From Hepsetus odoe (taxonomy: Eukaryota > Chordata > Actinopteri > Characiformes > Hepsetidae): 64,000 nucleotides of DNA. The notes under the pieces are model-generated. The model made no database searches. It was not told the DNA's origin and worked only from the letters and a program-made list of their open reading frames with translations. Both the position numbers and the translations under genes were made by a program. This document shows, in pieces, positions 25,012 to 36,433 of this stretch (position 1 is the first letter of the stretch; every line of letters starts with the position of its first letter). The stretch covers positions 15,445,751-15,509,750 of the forward strand of contig CM029386.1 in NCBI GenBank assembly GCA_017165825.1, written 5' to 3'.

Positions 25012-25320
25012 CGATTAATCGAAGCTTCGGTCAGAACTGGACCGTTTATAAGCTCCCCCAACCATTAAAAGGCTGTCTCTGCTCAATACACTGGTGCACT
25101 CAACACTTTATCACTTTATGATTAAAATGATTGCTTAAAAAACCCGATTGATCTAGATTTCTCTCCGATGAATGGAGCCATGACCGATTAATTTAGGTTT
25201 GTGGGCCATAAAAACACTGTCCCAGCTCATTGAACTTCTGTACTTAATACTTCATAAACATTGCTACTTTTAAAGATTAAAATATCCTTTTTGTTTTGAA
25301 TTAACAGAATTAATCGAGTT
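25012..25320. repeat. Imperfect tandem duplication upstream of kctd12
   Basis: Two blocks share an ordered series of matches: gattaat, a variable stretch, ctgtctctgctca versus ctgtcccagctca, actttatcactttatgattaaaat versus acttcataaacattgct...gattaaaat. The first block begins near 25014, the second near 25185, and a third aattaatcgag core lies at 25310. Homeodomain-type ATTA cores recur in each. Confidence 0.4.
25044..25051 (-). promoter_or_regulatory. Candidate TATA box for kctd12
   Basis: TTATAAAC on the minus strand, 172 bases upstream of the kctd12 start codon. A transcription start about 30 bases downstream would fall at or near the perfect palindrome CGATTAATCG at 25012-25021. There is no transcript evidence. 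Confidence 0.35.
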
Positions 25321-25359
25321 TTTGGTGTTTTTTTTCATCATTATCTGAGCCGCTTATCC

Positions 25360-25500
25360 TAACCAGGGACACAGAGGGTGCTAAAGCCTAAACCATGGAC
25401 AGACCATCCGACCATCACAAGTCACACACACCTGGAGGGGAAGTACACCACTCCACTCCAACTGACATACATGGCAGGAAACCCACACAGAAAGGACACA
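25360..25500. repeat. Teleost interspersed repeat (family C) fragment
   Basis: Contains tgagccgcttatcctaacca, cagaccatccgaccatcaca, cacacacacctggag and aggaaacccacacagaaagg, a decayed form of a repeat common in fish genomes and seen again at 11331, 38580 and 63271. Confidence 0.6.
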
Positions 25501-27360
25501 GTGTGAGGCAAAACTGCAGCTCACTTGTATTATTATTATTATGACATTGGAAGAGGGGTATTTATCATTCAGCACCAGTATCTGACCTTTGTAATGTTCT
25601 AGTGCAGAGGTTAGCAATCTGATCCAAAAATGGCTGGTGGAGATGCATGTCTTCATTCCAACAGAGCAGAAGTTCACCTCATTTACTGTAGGCCTGAGAC
25701 CAACTGCTTGAACAGGATCAGGTATGCTTTTGCCTTATTGTAGTGGAAATATGCAGCCACACCAGTCCTCGGTTGATAAGATCGATGATCCAGCCCTAGA
25801 GTCAATATACATTCAGATCCTGACATCATTTCTGTTTGTCTGCCTGTCTGTCTTTCTATCTGTGTGTCTGCTTGCTTGCTTGTCTGTTTGTAATGAATGG
25901 GGACACACGTTCTGTATTAATGTTTAAAGAGTTTATGTTCAGCTCCAGGTGCTGATTCTAAGTAATGGCTATAATTTTGTCTAACTCTTTTCAATGTTCA
26001 GACTCTAAATGGGCCTACTGCTTACAGCTTTTCTCAAAGTTACACTTCTGTCTGCTGGCTTTTTATCTCTTTTCTATAAGCCTCTTCACACAAATGGCCT
26101 TTTGTGGGCATAAACTGGATTTTCTCCCCCTGCTTTCACTTCCCATAACCAGTCTCTGTTGGTCTTGCTCTTTGTTTGTTGTTTTAACCCTCTCTTTCAA
26201 GCTATAAGCTAATGGTTCTCTGCTCTTCGGATACAAGCAAATCCCAGGTTTATTTATTTTAGACTGGAGCAGCATGGCCTGTGGATGAACAGGTGAACGG
26301 TATTTGCATTTAGTTATATATTACATTTAATTTACATGGACCAGCAGCAGACAAAGACTCTTTCCTGTGCAGTTTTGGGAAGTTCCCTGATCTGGACCGT
26401 AGAGCACAGAAACAGTGGAACGTGGTAAGAGAGCGACATCAAGTGGACATTTAGGTACTTAAAGGTACTGGTTTCTCTTTGACTGCCCAAATCATCCTTT
26501 CTTGAACTCAGTAACCTCTCAGACTCAGAGATAAGCCAAATGCCTAATCCTGTCTCCATCCAGTGTGATATTTTTGCACACCTGTTTTCTTCTGGCTGCA
26601 CTCTTTATTTCTTCTCCAGCTGGGTTAGTGTGAACATCCATAACTTAATATGTTGAAAGCCACTTTGTCAGACTGACATCCCAAAAAAAACTCAAATATT
26701 CAGTGTATGTGCACCTTGTGAAACCACCCAAAAGATATGTAAAAGTGCTGTAAAATTAAATAACTACATTTGATACTTTGTGTTTATATTTAATGATGTA
26801 TGTCTGCATTAATTTATTTATTGGAATCCCGACATTCGATTTCCAGTACAGTGCAATAGCTGGACTAAAGTGAGTGAACTGTGGTCTTTTTTGAACTGGA
26901 ATATACTAACTGGTCAGATTAAAGAGGCTAAAAAGTTTATAATTACAGTATTGATGCAATGAAAGTACTATGATAAGGTCACCCTTTTCCTAAGAGGTTA
27001 CTGATTACTATCGTTTCACTCCTGAATAGTAGTTAACGAACACTTCACCATAAGATGAGTAAAATTCATTAGCGCCAAATGCAAATGATATTTTAAGCAA
27101 ATGGTATTTCACAAACTGATTACAGGACAGATTACCCTCCATAATAGGACATAAAACCTGCCTCTGTTACTTTGTCTATAGATAAAGAGATGTTCATGTG
27201 ACTTCACACTTTCTCTTTTTTTAATGGCAGTCTTTTGTACTTTGGAGCTTCAGCTTTGGAAATGTCTTTACTCTCAGAACATTTCTAAAAGTATAGTGTC
27301 TTGCCTGCATTTTGACTTCTGGCTGTTTCAAAGCATCAGCGGTTTCCCCCAGTGGGTTAA
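25501..27360. other. Intergenic, no gene seen
   Basis: Contains a degenerate tetranucleotide tract (tgtctgcctgtctgtctttc) at 25836-25893. No coding homology recognised. Confidence 0.5.
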
Positions 27361-27366
27361 AAAGGG

Positions 27367-27480
27367 TGAGAGTAGAGTAGAGTAGAGTAGAGTAGAGTGA
27401 TCTTTTATTATCCCACGAATGGGAAATTTGGGCGTTACAGGGCTCTTATAAAAAAAGACAGGTGTACAGAAAGAAAAGAA
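27367..27480. repeat. (AGAGT)n with retroelement-like tail
   Basis: Six or so AGAGT pentamers are followed by tcttttattatcccacgaatgggaaattt, a motif I associate with 3' ends of fish retroelements. The exact family is uncertain. Confidence 0.5.
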
Positions 27481-27726
27481 AAAATATATAAAGATATAGA
27501 GAGAGAACAGGAACAAGTACAGGAGAAAAGTGGAGGAGCTATAAATAAATAATAAATTATCTATCTATATATATACATATACATATCTACAAGAGTAATA
27601 TACAAGGTAATAAGTTTTGAATGAATTATACATATAAATAACAAGTAGCAAAATATAAATATAGCAAAAATATGAATATAAATGTAATAATAAATAATAA
27701 TAAACCATAAGAATATAAATGTAATA

Positions 27727-27739
27727 ATAAATAATAAAT

Positions 27740-27775
<36 letters not shown>

Positions 27776-27833
27776 TAACATACAATGCAGTAATAATAAT
27801 AATAATAATAATATACAACAATAATAATAATAT
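27727..27833. repeat. (AAT)n microsatellite, two blocks
   Basis: AAT/ATA triplets at 27741-27774 and 27791-27833, separated by tataacatacaatgcag, within a long AT-rich tract from about 27540. Confidence 0.95.
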
Positions 27834-27896
27834 CACTTCACAGTCTACAGTGTTGGCCATCATAACTAGGCCTATTCCACCACCTGTGAATTTATG

Positions 27897-28141
27897 TGAA
27901 AGTGAAAGGGACTATTCTTGTCATTGTGAGTACACACAGCACAGCGAACCACAACGATATTGGACCTCTGCATTTAACCCATGCACAAACACACACCGTG
28001 CAGCAGGGGGCAGCTATGAAAGCGCCTGGGGAGCAGTCACGGAACCAGGGGAACAATGTTGGGAACGATACCTTGCTCACGGGTACCTCAGACTAACCTA
28101 GTGGTCCAACCTTCACTATACACTAAGCCACTGCTTCCAGT
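27897..28141 (-). mobile_element. tRNA-derived SINE (family A)
   Basis: Tail tgaaagtgaaagggactatt, body cagcagggggcagctatgaa, and a degraded head complement (cactaagccactgcttcc). It has a short insertion (aaccaggggaacaatgttgg) next to ggaacgataccttgctc. Confidence 0.8.
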
Positions 28142-28227
28142 GAGGCACATGTAGAGGGAGTCCTGCTGCATCTTGACTTGAACTCAGTTTTTGTTCCAAC
28201 ACCACAAAGTCTAAGAATCTCCATATT

Positions 28228-28388
28228 GTGGACTCACAGCACACAGTGAACCACAAGAAAATGCTTCTCTGAATTTAAACCACACACAGTGCAGCAGGGG
28301 GCAGCCATACATCCAGCACCCTGGATGCAACAATTGGGTCCCTAAACATTAAGCCACTAAACAAAAGTCCCTAAACAATAAGCCACTC
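28228..28388 (-). mobile_element. SINE family A, deleted copy with internal duplication
   Basis: Tail half (cacagtgaaccacaagaaaa) and gcagcagggggcagccatac are present. The head is reduced to gtccctaaacattaagccac, which is repeated in tandem (gtccctaaacaataagccac). Confidence 0.7.
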
Positions 28389-28831
28389 ATGTTAGATGCA
28401 CTTTCATACTGTTTGTGTGAACACCATCATGAATAAAAAATAAAAAAAGATTTAGACTTCCATATGGCCACTGCCTTGACAATATTTTAAACACATCAAA
28501 AAAGCAATCAAGTCAAGCTTAACATTGTAACAATACACTAATTACACATTTTTGAAAGGTGATCTGGGAAGATTACAGACTATTATTATCGTAATCTGAA
28601 GGTGTAAATCTGATTCCATGAAAGCTCTTTATCTCCCAGAGATGAGCACATAAACTCAACAAAAGCTGCAGCAAAGCAGGTTTCCAGACCTGTAGGTGCT
28701 GGATGTAAGCCTGTCCTGCTGTACTATGTGTGTTTCCTCTGCTTTAAATACAGAGAAAGCATTTAATTGTGGTTCACGCTTTGCTATGCTGTGTCAATCT
28801 TTTTTTCAATGGCAATCACTTTTTTGTAGTT

Positions 28832-29078
28832 ATGAAAGTGAAAGTGACAATCTTCGTCATTGTGAAACGCAGCACACCACAACACAACGAAATTCAACTT
28901 CTACGTTTCACCCATACACACATGTGCAGCAGGGGGCAGCTATTGAAAGTGCCTGGGGAGCAGTGACGGGGACAGTACCTTGCTCAAGGATACTTCAGGG
29001 AAACCTATTGGTGTGGGAATTGAACCCACAATCTTCCGATCCGGGGCAACTCCCTAACCACTAGGCCAACGCTGCCCA
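28832..29078 (-). mobile_element. tRNA-derived SINE (family A)
   Basis: A full-length copy from atgaaagtgaaagtgacaat to ccactaggccaacgctgccc. AGTTATG occurs on both flanks (28830s and 29079), a plausible target-site duplication. Confidence 0.88.
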
Positions 29079-29263
29079 GTTATGTTGTCGTGTAGTTATA
29101 CATATGTAGTTATGTTGTCGTGGCTGATTTATTATCTATTGTTGGCTTGTACCGCCATCTAGAGAAATGTGCTTACAGGCACACTGTACAATAAAACCCA
29201 TCACTGGCATCCTGACATCTGGAGCTGTTTTATTTTTTTTTTTTCTGTAGCTTGACATCTGGA

Positions 29264-29498
29264 AATGAAAATTGATTATTTGTCATTGTGAAGCACAGCA
29301 CAGCACACCACACCATGAACTTCAACAAAATTCAACCTCTGTGCTTAACCAACACCATGTGTGCAGCAGGGGGCAGTCATATCCAGCACCTGGGGAGCAG
29401 GGATGGGGTACCTCAGCAACATCCTGGTCCAGGATTTGAACCCACAACCTTCCTATCCTGGGGCCTAGTGCTTAAACACTACATCACCACTGCCCAAT
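29264..29498 (-). mobile_element. tRNA-derived SINE (family A), diverged
   Basis: Tail ttgtcattgtgaagcacagc, body gtgcagcagggggcagtcat, head complement acactacatcaccactgccc. Part of the cluster of four copies on the minus strand between 27.9 and 29.5 kb. Confidence 0.8.
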
Positions 29499-29946
29499 GT
29501 GATGCTTTGTTAACTGTTTGTGGTGGTGCAAGTATAATATTTGAATCCATCAGTTGTAGCGTTCCTCGTAATTACTTTCATTGTTTTTTTATTTCTTTCT
29601 TTAAATTACCATTTTCATAAGGGAAAAGAAAATCCCTGCTCAGCAATAATGTAAGGATGAAGCATCAATGCAATTAAAAAGAAACTTAAAAAAATTACCT
29701 TGCTTTCTAGACCTATCACAGTACCATGCAAAAACAGAGAACATATGCTTTTTTAAAAATTTCCACTTAATGCAAGAAGTACAAGTTATTAACCAGGAAG
29801 CAAACTAGCAAACTGAGACCAGTAAAGTTAGTTATGTAATAAGGTTCATGCGCTGCTAGAGTCTCAGGGGACCTGGACGTGGGGTCCAGGGCTGTATGCA
29901 TTTCATTTCAATAATAAACACACAAATAACAGTTTAGGTTACACTG

Positions 29947-30150
29947 CTGCCAGTTTAGGCCTAGTGGTTAGAGAGTTGGCCACAGAATCGGAAGACTGTG
30001 GGTTCAAACTCCTTACCAGTAGGTTCCCCTGAAGTACCCTTGAGCAAGGTACCGTCCCTGTATGGGAAAAACTGAGAAATGTGTTTCATTGTGGATCACT
30101 GAGTGTTGTGCTGTGCATTCACAGTCAAAAATACTTTCACTTTTCCTTTC
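29947..30150 (+). mobile_element. tRNA-derived SINE (family A), body shortened
   Basis: Head gtttaggcctagtggttaga, box B gggttcaaactcc, body gtacccttgagcaaggtacc, and tail ttgtggatcactgagtgttg then actttcacttttcctttcac. Confidence 0.82.
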
Positions 30151-30689
30151 ACTTACCTAGGTGGAACCCTGCATGAACCCTGTGGGAGAGGAAAGTGGAA
30201 AAATATGGGAGGAAGAGGAGGATCTGGACAGGTCTGGAGCACAGACTTCACCACTGCTTCAATAAAAAAACAAAAAAAACCCATTCTGTCTGTAGATGCT
30301 CATGTCAGCAAGTTTTATCCAGATGTGCTGGGTTGCCGGTTTTGTTAATGTGTCTTCTAGGAGAGGAGGTTCAAGATGTTACAGTAAACACTTTACAGTG
30401 TTTCAGTAACAATCCGTTCTAACAGGGTTACACTTTTGTTAACAAGAGCTACTTAAAACTACAAACCAACTATTTGTATCAAAAATCCAACAGAAAAATG
30501 GTTTCACTTTGCTAAATGTATTGTGAAGTGGCAACAACAGGAGTCTTCATGCATGTATGTTTAAACAGAAGACTGCAATGAACTATGGCGTGGATCAGTG
30601 GCTCTCAAACCTTTTCAGACCAAACAACATCTGTTGTCAAATTTAAACTTTTTTGAAAAGTACTTTTTATGCATTGCTTTTTCAAACAG

Positions 30690-31553
30690 GAAAAGGTGAA
30701 ATGTGTGATTCTGCCTCTGGAAGGCCCAAAGATCCTCTCACTGTCCATCAGTGACTCTGTGACTCCGACCTGCCACAGTGATGGAAACCCACCTGAGGAG
30801 TGTTACTGGTTTAAAGGAACAGCATTTTTAGCAACAGGACAGATCTACACTATTAACACAGACTCTGTAAACAGTGGCGAATACAAGTGTAAGTGCAAGT
30901 GCAAGTGCAGAAAAAACTCTTCTGCTTTCAGGAGTTCAAGAGCTGTGCAGAAAACAGATCTACAGCAGCACAAACACAAGCTCTGCAGACAGTGGGGAGA
31001 ATTTGTGCAGGGAAATCAAGACAAAAAGGCTCTTAATATTTTCTGTAAGTTCCTGCTCTGCTTCTTTGTCTTTCATTAAAAATAATAAAACTGACTAAAG
31101 CTAAGGTATTATTTGAAGCTATAATCATGTCTTACCACCATTACCTTTTTGAAGATGCTCCAAAGAATGCCTGGGGGTGCATCACTGAAACAGTGAAGGG
31201 CAGTTTGGTGACTCTGACCTGCAGCTGTGATGGAAACCGACCTGTGCAGAACTACTCCTGGTTTATAGAAGGTAGAAGTTCATTTGGAGACTCTGGACAC
31301 AGTTACAGTGCTCAACAGGATCTTACTACTGTGTGGCTCGCAATAAATACGGCTCTCCAGAATCAGCTACGCTGTCTGTCACTGTAACAGGTAATGTTTC
31401 TGTGATAAACTGTTAAACTGATTCAATTTGTTCAATTCTGACAAAGGTTTCTACTGAAGTTCAAGTGTTAAGAATATAATTCTGTATGCAGTTGTGGGAG
31501 CTGTAGCCGGATGTTGATGTTTATTTGCCATCATTGCCTATTTTTGTTATGTT
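30690..31553 (+). pseudogene. CD22/Siglec-like immunoglobulin receptor pseudogene
   Basis: Remains of at least three exons. (1) About 30690-30900: an Ig domain beginning after a tttttcaaacag acceptor, with the two cysteine strands VTPTCHSDGNPPEECYWFKG and NTDSVNSGEYKCK. It runs into a TGCAAG micro-expansion, then shifts frame. (2) About 31157-31389: a second Ig domain, LVTLTCSCDGNRPVQNYSWF, whose end is intact one frame over as GSYYCVARNKYGSPESATLS, followed by a good donor (ACAG/gtaatg). (3) 31491-31552: a transmembrane-type exon after a ctgtatgcag acceptor, with an in-frame TGA in VVGAVAGC*CLFAIIAYF. Intact fish relatives are B-cell/leukocyte surface receptors with repeated Ig domains. No signal-peptide exon, and no ITIM exon was identified downstream. 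Splice sites are retained, so this is a decayed gene segment rather than a processed copy. Confidence 0.75.
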
Positions 31554-31751
31554 AAGTAAGCATATGATTAGATATGCACTTATCTGATTCTAATATCTAA
31601 TTTATCTAATTCTGTTACCATGATCATCGTTATCCACATAGGGGTTTTTTTATTGGCCTTAAGCTCTTTATGGTGGAAGAAAGAGGGTTTGGGCATATCA
31701 TCCCAAGAACACCACATCCTCAGTGAAGTATGATGGTGAGAGCATCACAAT

Positions 31752-32364
31752 GTGTTTACATTTACATTTGCAGCATTTTTTCTTATTCTTCTTCAGAACA
31801 ACTTCCATGTCCTAATTACAGAGACAGTCCCCCTTGGAGCAACTCAGGGTTAAGGGTCTTGCTCAGGGCTCAGGACTCAGGACTCTACCACTACCATTGA
31901 TGGACTCTAGCACTAGGACTCTAGGACTCAGGTCTCTAGCACTACCATTGATGGAGTCTAGCACTAGGACTAGGACTCTAGGACTCAGGTCTCTAGCACT
32001 ACAATTGATGGAGTCTAGCACTAGGACTAGGACTCTAGGACTCAGGTCTCTAGCACTACAATTGATGGACTCAGGTCTCTAGCACTACCAATGATGGAGT
32101 CTAGCACTAGGACTCAGGTCTCTAGCACTACCACTGATGGACTCTAGGACTCAGGACTCTAGCACTACCAGTGATGGACTCTAGCACTACCAGTGATGGA
32201 CTCTAGCACTAGGACTCAGGACTCTAGCACTACCAATGATGGACTCTAGCACTAGGACTCTAGGACTCTAGGACTCAGGACTCAGAGGTGGGATTTGAAC
32301 CTGGGACCTCGTGAGCCATAGGTCCTTAGGCAAGTACCCTACCACTAGACCACCAACACCCCAA
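31752..32364 (-). mobile_element. SINE family B interrupted by a minisatellite
   Basis: The left end tttacatttacatttgcagc and cctaattacagagacagtcc are the family-B tail and body on the minus strand; the right end aggtgggatttgaacctggg to ctaccactagaccaccaac is its tRNA-like head. Between them, about 31862-32290 is a degenerate tandem array of units such as gactctagcactaccactga and actaggactcagg. The array units carry the SINE segment ctctagcactaccac in the orientation opposite to the flanking halves. Confidence 0.8.
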
Positions 32365-33892
32365 CATGTTGTCACTTCTCTACAAACTGGTCACAGCATA
32401 AAACAAAATTGGTTGTTTTATTGTTGCATTAGTTGTATGCAAGTGCCTCACTTGCAGAAAAATTCATATCAAATCAAGTTTTAGAATACACCTACCTGTT
32501 TTCTAATTGTAATTTTTTGCAGATTCTTTTATTTATTTATTTATTTATTTATTTTTGACAAACTGTAGAAACGTCTAAAAGTAATAAAAATAAAATGTTT
32601 ATACACTTTATAGAAATTAGATGTAAATCTAGATTAGTGGAACGTTTGTGAAACTTTGGTTTTATACAAACACAGGCCATTCAAAAAGCCTATAAATTAC
32701 AGCAGTATTACAGAGTTAATATGCCAAACTCTCAGGCGAACATTCAACATCTGTAGGTGAGTAAACAAAAAGGATAGTTGTCGGATCGTTGCTTTTGAAA
32801 ATACCCTCTTGAAGTTCCCCAGGGTGTTTTCAGTGCTCTGAAGCGTGGGAACAGTCCTTCATTTTAAAACCAGCATGACAATATTATGACTGCAGGCAGA
32901 TGGAGAATTTTTTTTTATTTATAAACTATTTCCTTAATTCTTTTTGCTTCTGCCTTTCAGCTTCTTCCTGTGTGTGAAGTTTAGCCCTCTTTTCTTCTGA
33001 AACCGACTATTTTAAAAACCATTTTTTTCTCAAATTGAGCATATTACCGAATCTTTTCAGCAACTAAATCATTCCATATAATTCTTTAAGCGATATAGCA
33101 TAATATAACAATGCAATATTATCAAACTAATCCTCAACACCTCAATCATTTCTAGACTAGAAACTGAAGAGAATCAAATCTTTATTAGCATGTGTGAGTG
33201 GAGTAGAGTAATTTCCTAGAAAACTCTACATTATCTTGGGCATGAGCAAGACAGCCACGCTATTACTCTCAGGTGCCCGAGTCTATTAGGAAAGGTCATG
33301 TGCTGTTGGGAAGGGGAGGTAATTGGGCATCTGCTGCGGTGAACATCTTGTAAGTCCTCCTTACTACTGGGTGACAGGAACTGTCCCCCCATTTAGCATA
33401 TCAAGATATCTTCCTCTATCCTATATGCTCCTTATCTCTAGGTCAATATTAAAAGTTAATGATTTGTTAAGACATATTTCACAGTCAATAAATCATGTTT
33501 TGTAATTCAATATTCAACAACAGTATGTGAGAAAAAGGGCTGAAATGCTGATTCAGCGAAAATACACATGAACAAATACTTTTGCTGCTGTGCAAAGTTA
33601 CTACTGTAAAAAATATGTAATGAGAATCCTGAAGAATACACACCAGAACACGGCATACGCTACAACAATATTTTAAAGATTTATTACATTTCTTGTTTTA
33701 ACTCTAATCCCTCATCCAAGAGGCTTCAAATTAATTTTGTAGTCCACTGTTGCAGATTTTCTCAGCTTCTAGTGGAAGTGAGAGGAACCTAAAGTGAGAG
33801 GAACCTAAAAAATCAGGCGCTTCACAAAATTAACTTTTAAATGTCTCTAAAACTACATGAGTGAACTGCTTGAAGCATGAGACGATGTTGGA
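32365..33892. other. Intergenic, no gene seen
   Basis: Contains a TTTA tetranucleotide tract at 32527-32555. AT-rich, without recognised coding or repeat families. Confidence 0.5.
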
Positions 33893-34153
33893 CATTAGGT
33901 CACAGCACAGCACAGCTCACAGTGAACAACAACGAAATTGGACCTCTGCATTTAACCCATGCACTCAAACACCGTGCAGCAGGGGGCAGCTATGAAAACA
34001 TCCAGGGAGCAGTGACAGGGACGGTATCTTGCTCAAGGGTACCTCAGGGCAACCCACTGGTAAGGGGTTTGAACATACAATCTTCCGATCCTGTGGCCAA
34101 GTCCCTAACCACTCATCCCTAACCCTAACCCTAACCCTAGGCCTTTGCTGCCT
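33893..34153 (-). mobile_element. SINE family A with internal telomere-like repeats
   Basis: A full family-A copy (cagcagggggcagctatgaa; ttgctcaagggtacctcagg). In its head, the normal ccctaaccactaggcc is expanded at 34117-34139 to nearly four CCCTAA units before ggcctttgctgcc. Confidence 0.85.
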
Positions 34154-34190
34154 AATGTATGTAATTCACAGCTGCTCTGACAGGCTAATC

Positions 34191-34238
34191 CTTATTTATA
34201 TTTGTATTTATATTTATATTTATATTTATATTTATTTT
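34191..34238. repeat. (TTTATA)n hexanucleotide repeat
   Basis: Seven or so TTTATA-type units. Confidence 0.9.
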
Positions 34239-34589
34239 AATGTGCCTTTTTTGTGATATCAAACAAACATTTTTTTTCAGAATTGAAAATAAACTGATTT
34301 CACTGTAAGGAGTGGTTGCTGAATTGTACAATGTGAAACTTTACATGGTACATTAAATGTTTCATTGTGCATTAAATATTACATTAAATTTGTTTATTTT
34401 TTTCCAGGATATGGATCCTTTAAGGTACAGTTATTTTTGTCTCTTTGACTCTCACTTTTGTCTCTCCTCTCAAGGCACTGAGGCAAAAGCAGTGGCATTA
34501 CATTCAGCAACATATTACAAACTCAAAGCCTTATTTACTGACTAGGAACTGTAAGAGAATCTGTCTCCTGTTAGTTTCACACTGTCACA

Positions 34590-35350
34590 CATAACCAATT
34601 AAGGCTAAGCGATCTAATTCGCTACGAGGCTCCTTCACTGGAAGGTAATTGCTTTCATCTCTCATCAGTCTGTGCTTCTACTGCAAAGCATGACAACCTC
34701 GTTTGTAATCATAATGATAAGTCGATAAATCATTCGCCAGCACCTTTACCTCTCTCACAAAAGCTGTAAAGGGAGAGCGAGAAAAATGGAACATAAGCAT
34801 CTTGCTTAGAAAAATAGGTGTTGATGATTGCCCAGGGCAACCATTTCATACCTCCATTTTTTTCAGAGACACTAAGTATATCAAGGTGATCTTAAGCTTG
34901 TTCTTGCAGTGTCTATATGATGATTACATTATTGCATCTGTTCTTTAAAATTAGATTCATTCATTGCTGTATTAATATGGGCTTAGTAATGATGCCATGC
35001 ATCAGTGTAGTGGAACATAACTGTGATCTTGACCAGCGTTCTATAGAAGAAGATGGCAGCTTCCCAGAATTCCCAGGGTAACCCTGTTCTCTCCAAACTG
35101 TCCATCAAACCCTACCATCAGGTGACACACTGGTCACTTGTTGCATTTTAATGAAATGCTTTGCCCTAGTATGTCGACACATCCGCCCCTCTCTCTGTTA
35201 CTCATGCTTTGTTTTTCACCGTTCTGCTCCTGCCATTTGATGGCAAAAAGCTGTAAATACGATTGTGATAGCTGAGGCCGCCCCATGTCACTCATAAGCT
35301 GTGACTTGGAAAATTTGTTTGGGTTGATTTCAGCAGGTGTTTATCTGGCT
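34590..35350. promoter_or_regulatory. Candidate conserved non-coding element cluster
   Basis: Two complex, balanced stretches, 34595-34800 (ctaattcgctacgaggctcc; gtaatcataatgataagtcg) and 35030-35350 (atttgatggcaaaaagctgt; tgatagctgaggccgcccca), are dense in short A/T-core motifs and free of repeats and coding signal. Enhancer function is inferred; conservation was not tested. Confidence 0.3.
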
Positions 35351-35514
35351 GCTTTAGACCATCCAGAAAGGTATTATGATGGCTTTTTTTGACATTTCTA
35401 TTCTATTACATAGAATTTTACATAGCAAGAAAAGGTCCTATCTATTTAACAATACAGTTTATTCTTACATAATACAGGGACTCTTTTTTGGTACAAGAAA
35501 GGGCCATTTAAAAT

Positions 35515-35900
35515 TAATTTTAGAACTATATTAAACAGGTTGTCCATCATGGGCAGTTGTTCATTTAACTGTCTGACATGCTGATGCATTATTCCCCTTC
35601 ACTGGAACTAAGGGTCCTAGCCCAAGTCCTTAAAAACACCCCATGCATTAAACTTCTTTCACCAAAATTTACAGTTGGCACAGTCCAAACAGACAGGTAA
35701 TGTTCTCCTGACATCCACCAAAGTTGGACTTGTCCATCAGACGGCCAGGCAGAGATGACATGTCTTACCCCTCTCCATCTGACACTAAGAATTGCACTTG
35801 GTGATGTGAGGCTTGCAGGCAGCTGCTCAGCCTTGGAAAGTCATCCCACGAATGTCCTGGCACAGTGTTAGTGTTGGGGTTAATGCCAGTTATTGCAGTT
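35515..35900 (-). mobile_element. Tc1/mariner-type transposon remnant
   Basis: The plus strand shows aatttacagttggcacagtc, gacatccaccaaagttggac, gtccatcagacggccaggca and attgcacttggtgatgtgag. I recognise these as the antisense of a common fish Tc1/mariner-class element. An internal deletion lies near 35775, and the reading frame on the minus strand is interrupted. Confidence 0.6.
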
Positions 35901-36043
35901 TAGCTTCAGCAAATTCTTTTTTCCTAAACACTTCTACTTTGTATTAATATCACTTAGAGTTTACTGTGGAATATCGTGCAAGAAAATTTTTTTGAACTGA
36001 TTTATTGCATCCTATGATTTTCAGAATGACCCATTCTTTACAT

Positions 36044-36096
36044 AATAACAATGACAACAACAACAACAACAACAGAAATAACAACAACAACAATAA
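36044..36096. repeat. (AAC)n microsatellite
   Basis: Interrupted AAC/ACA triplets. Confidence 0.95.
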
Positions 36097-36433
36097 TGAT
36101 ATTATTTAGTTATGTAATATTCTAGAATTAAAGGATAAAGTTCTAAAATATAAATTCTGTTCTATTCTATTCTATTCTTGTGTTCTACCCTAGTCCTAAT
36201 GGCAATTACTCTACACGGCTCAGCTGGGCTTTGTTTCGAATCAAGCTGGGTTTTAATAACCCCACCATAAAACCTCCCACTTACATTCTGCTCTCATGAA
36301 GCAGAGGGCAGTATTGATCAACTATATGACTGTCACATTAATGCACCCTGTTCTAAAAGGCCAGCCGGCACCGTACAATATGTACTGTGCTAAGAAATCA
36401 AACAAGTTGAACTCTGGAATGACCATTTTCAGC

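Noticed and set aside
25566..25586. ttcagcaccagtatctgacc as a second RE1
   Set aside because: Only the left half-site matches; the right half of the element is absent.
34117..34139. A true interstitial telomere
   Set aside because: The repeats lie within the head of a SINE whose normal sequence already contains ccctaacc, so slippage explains them.
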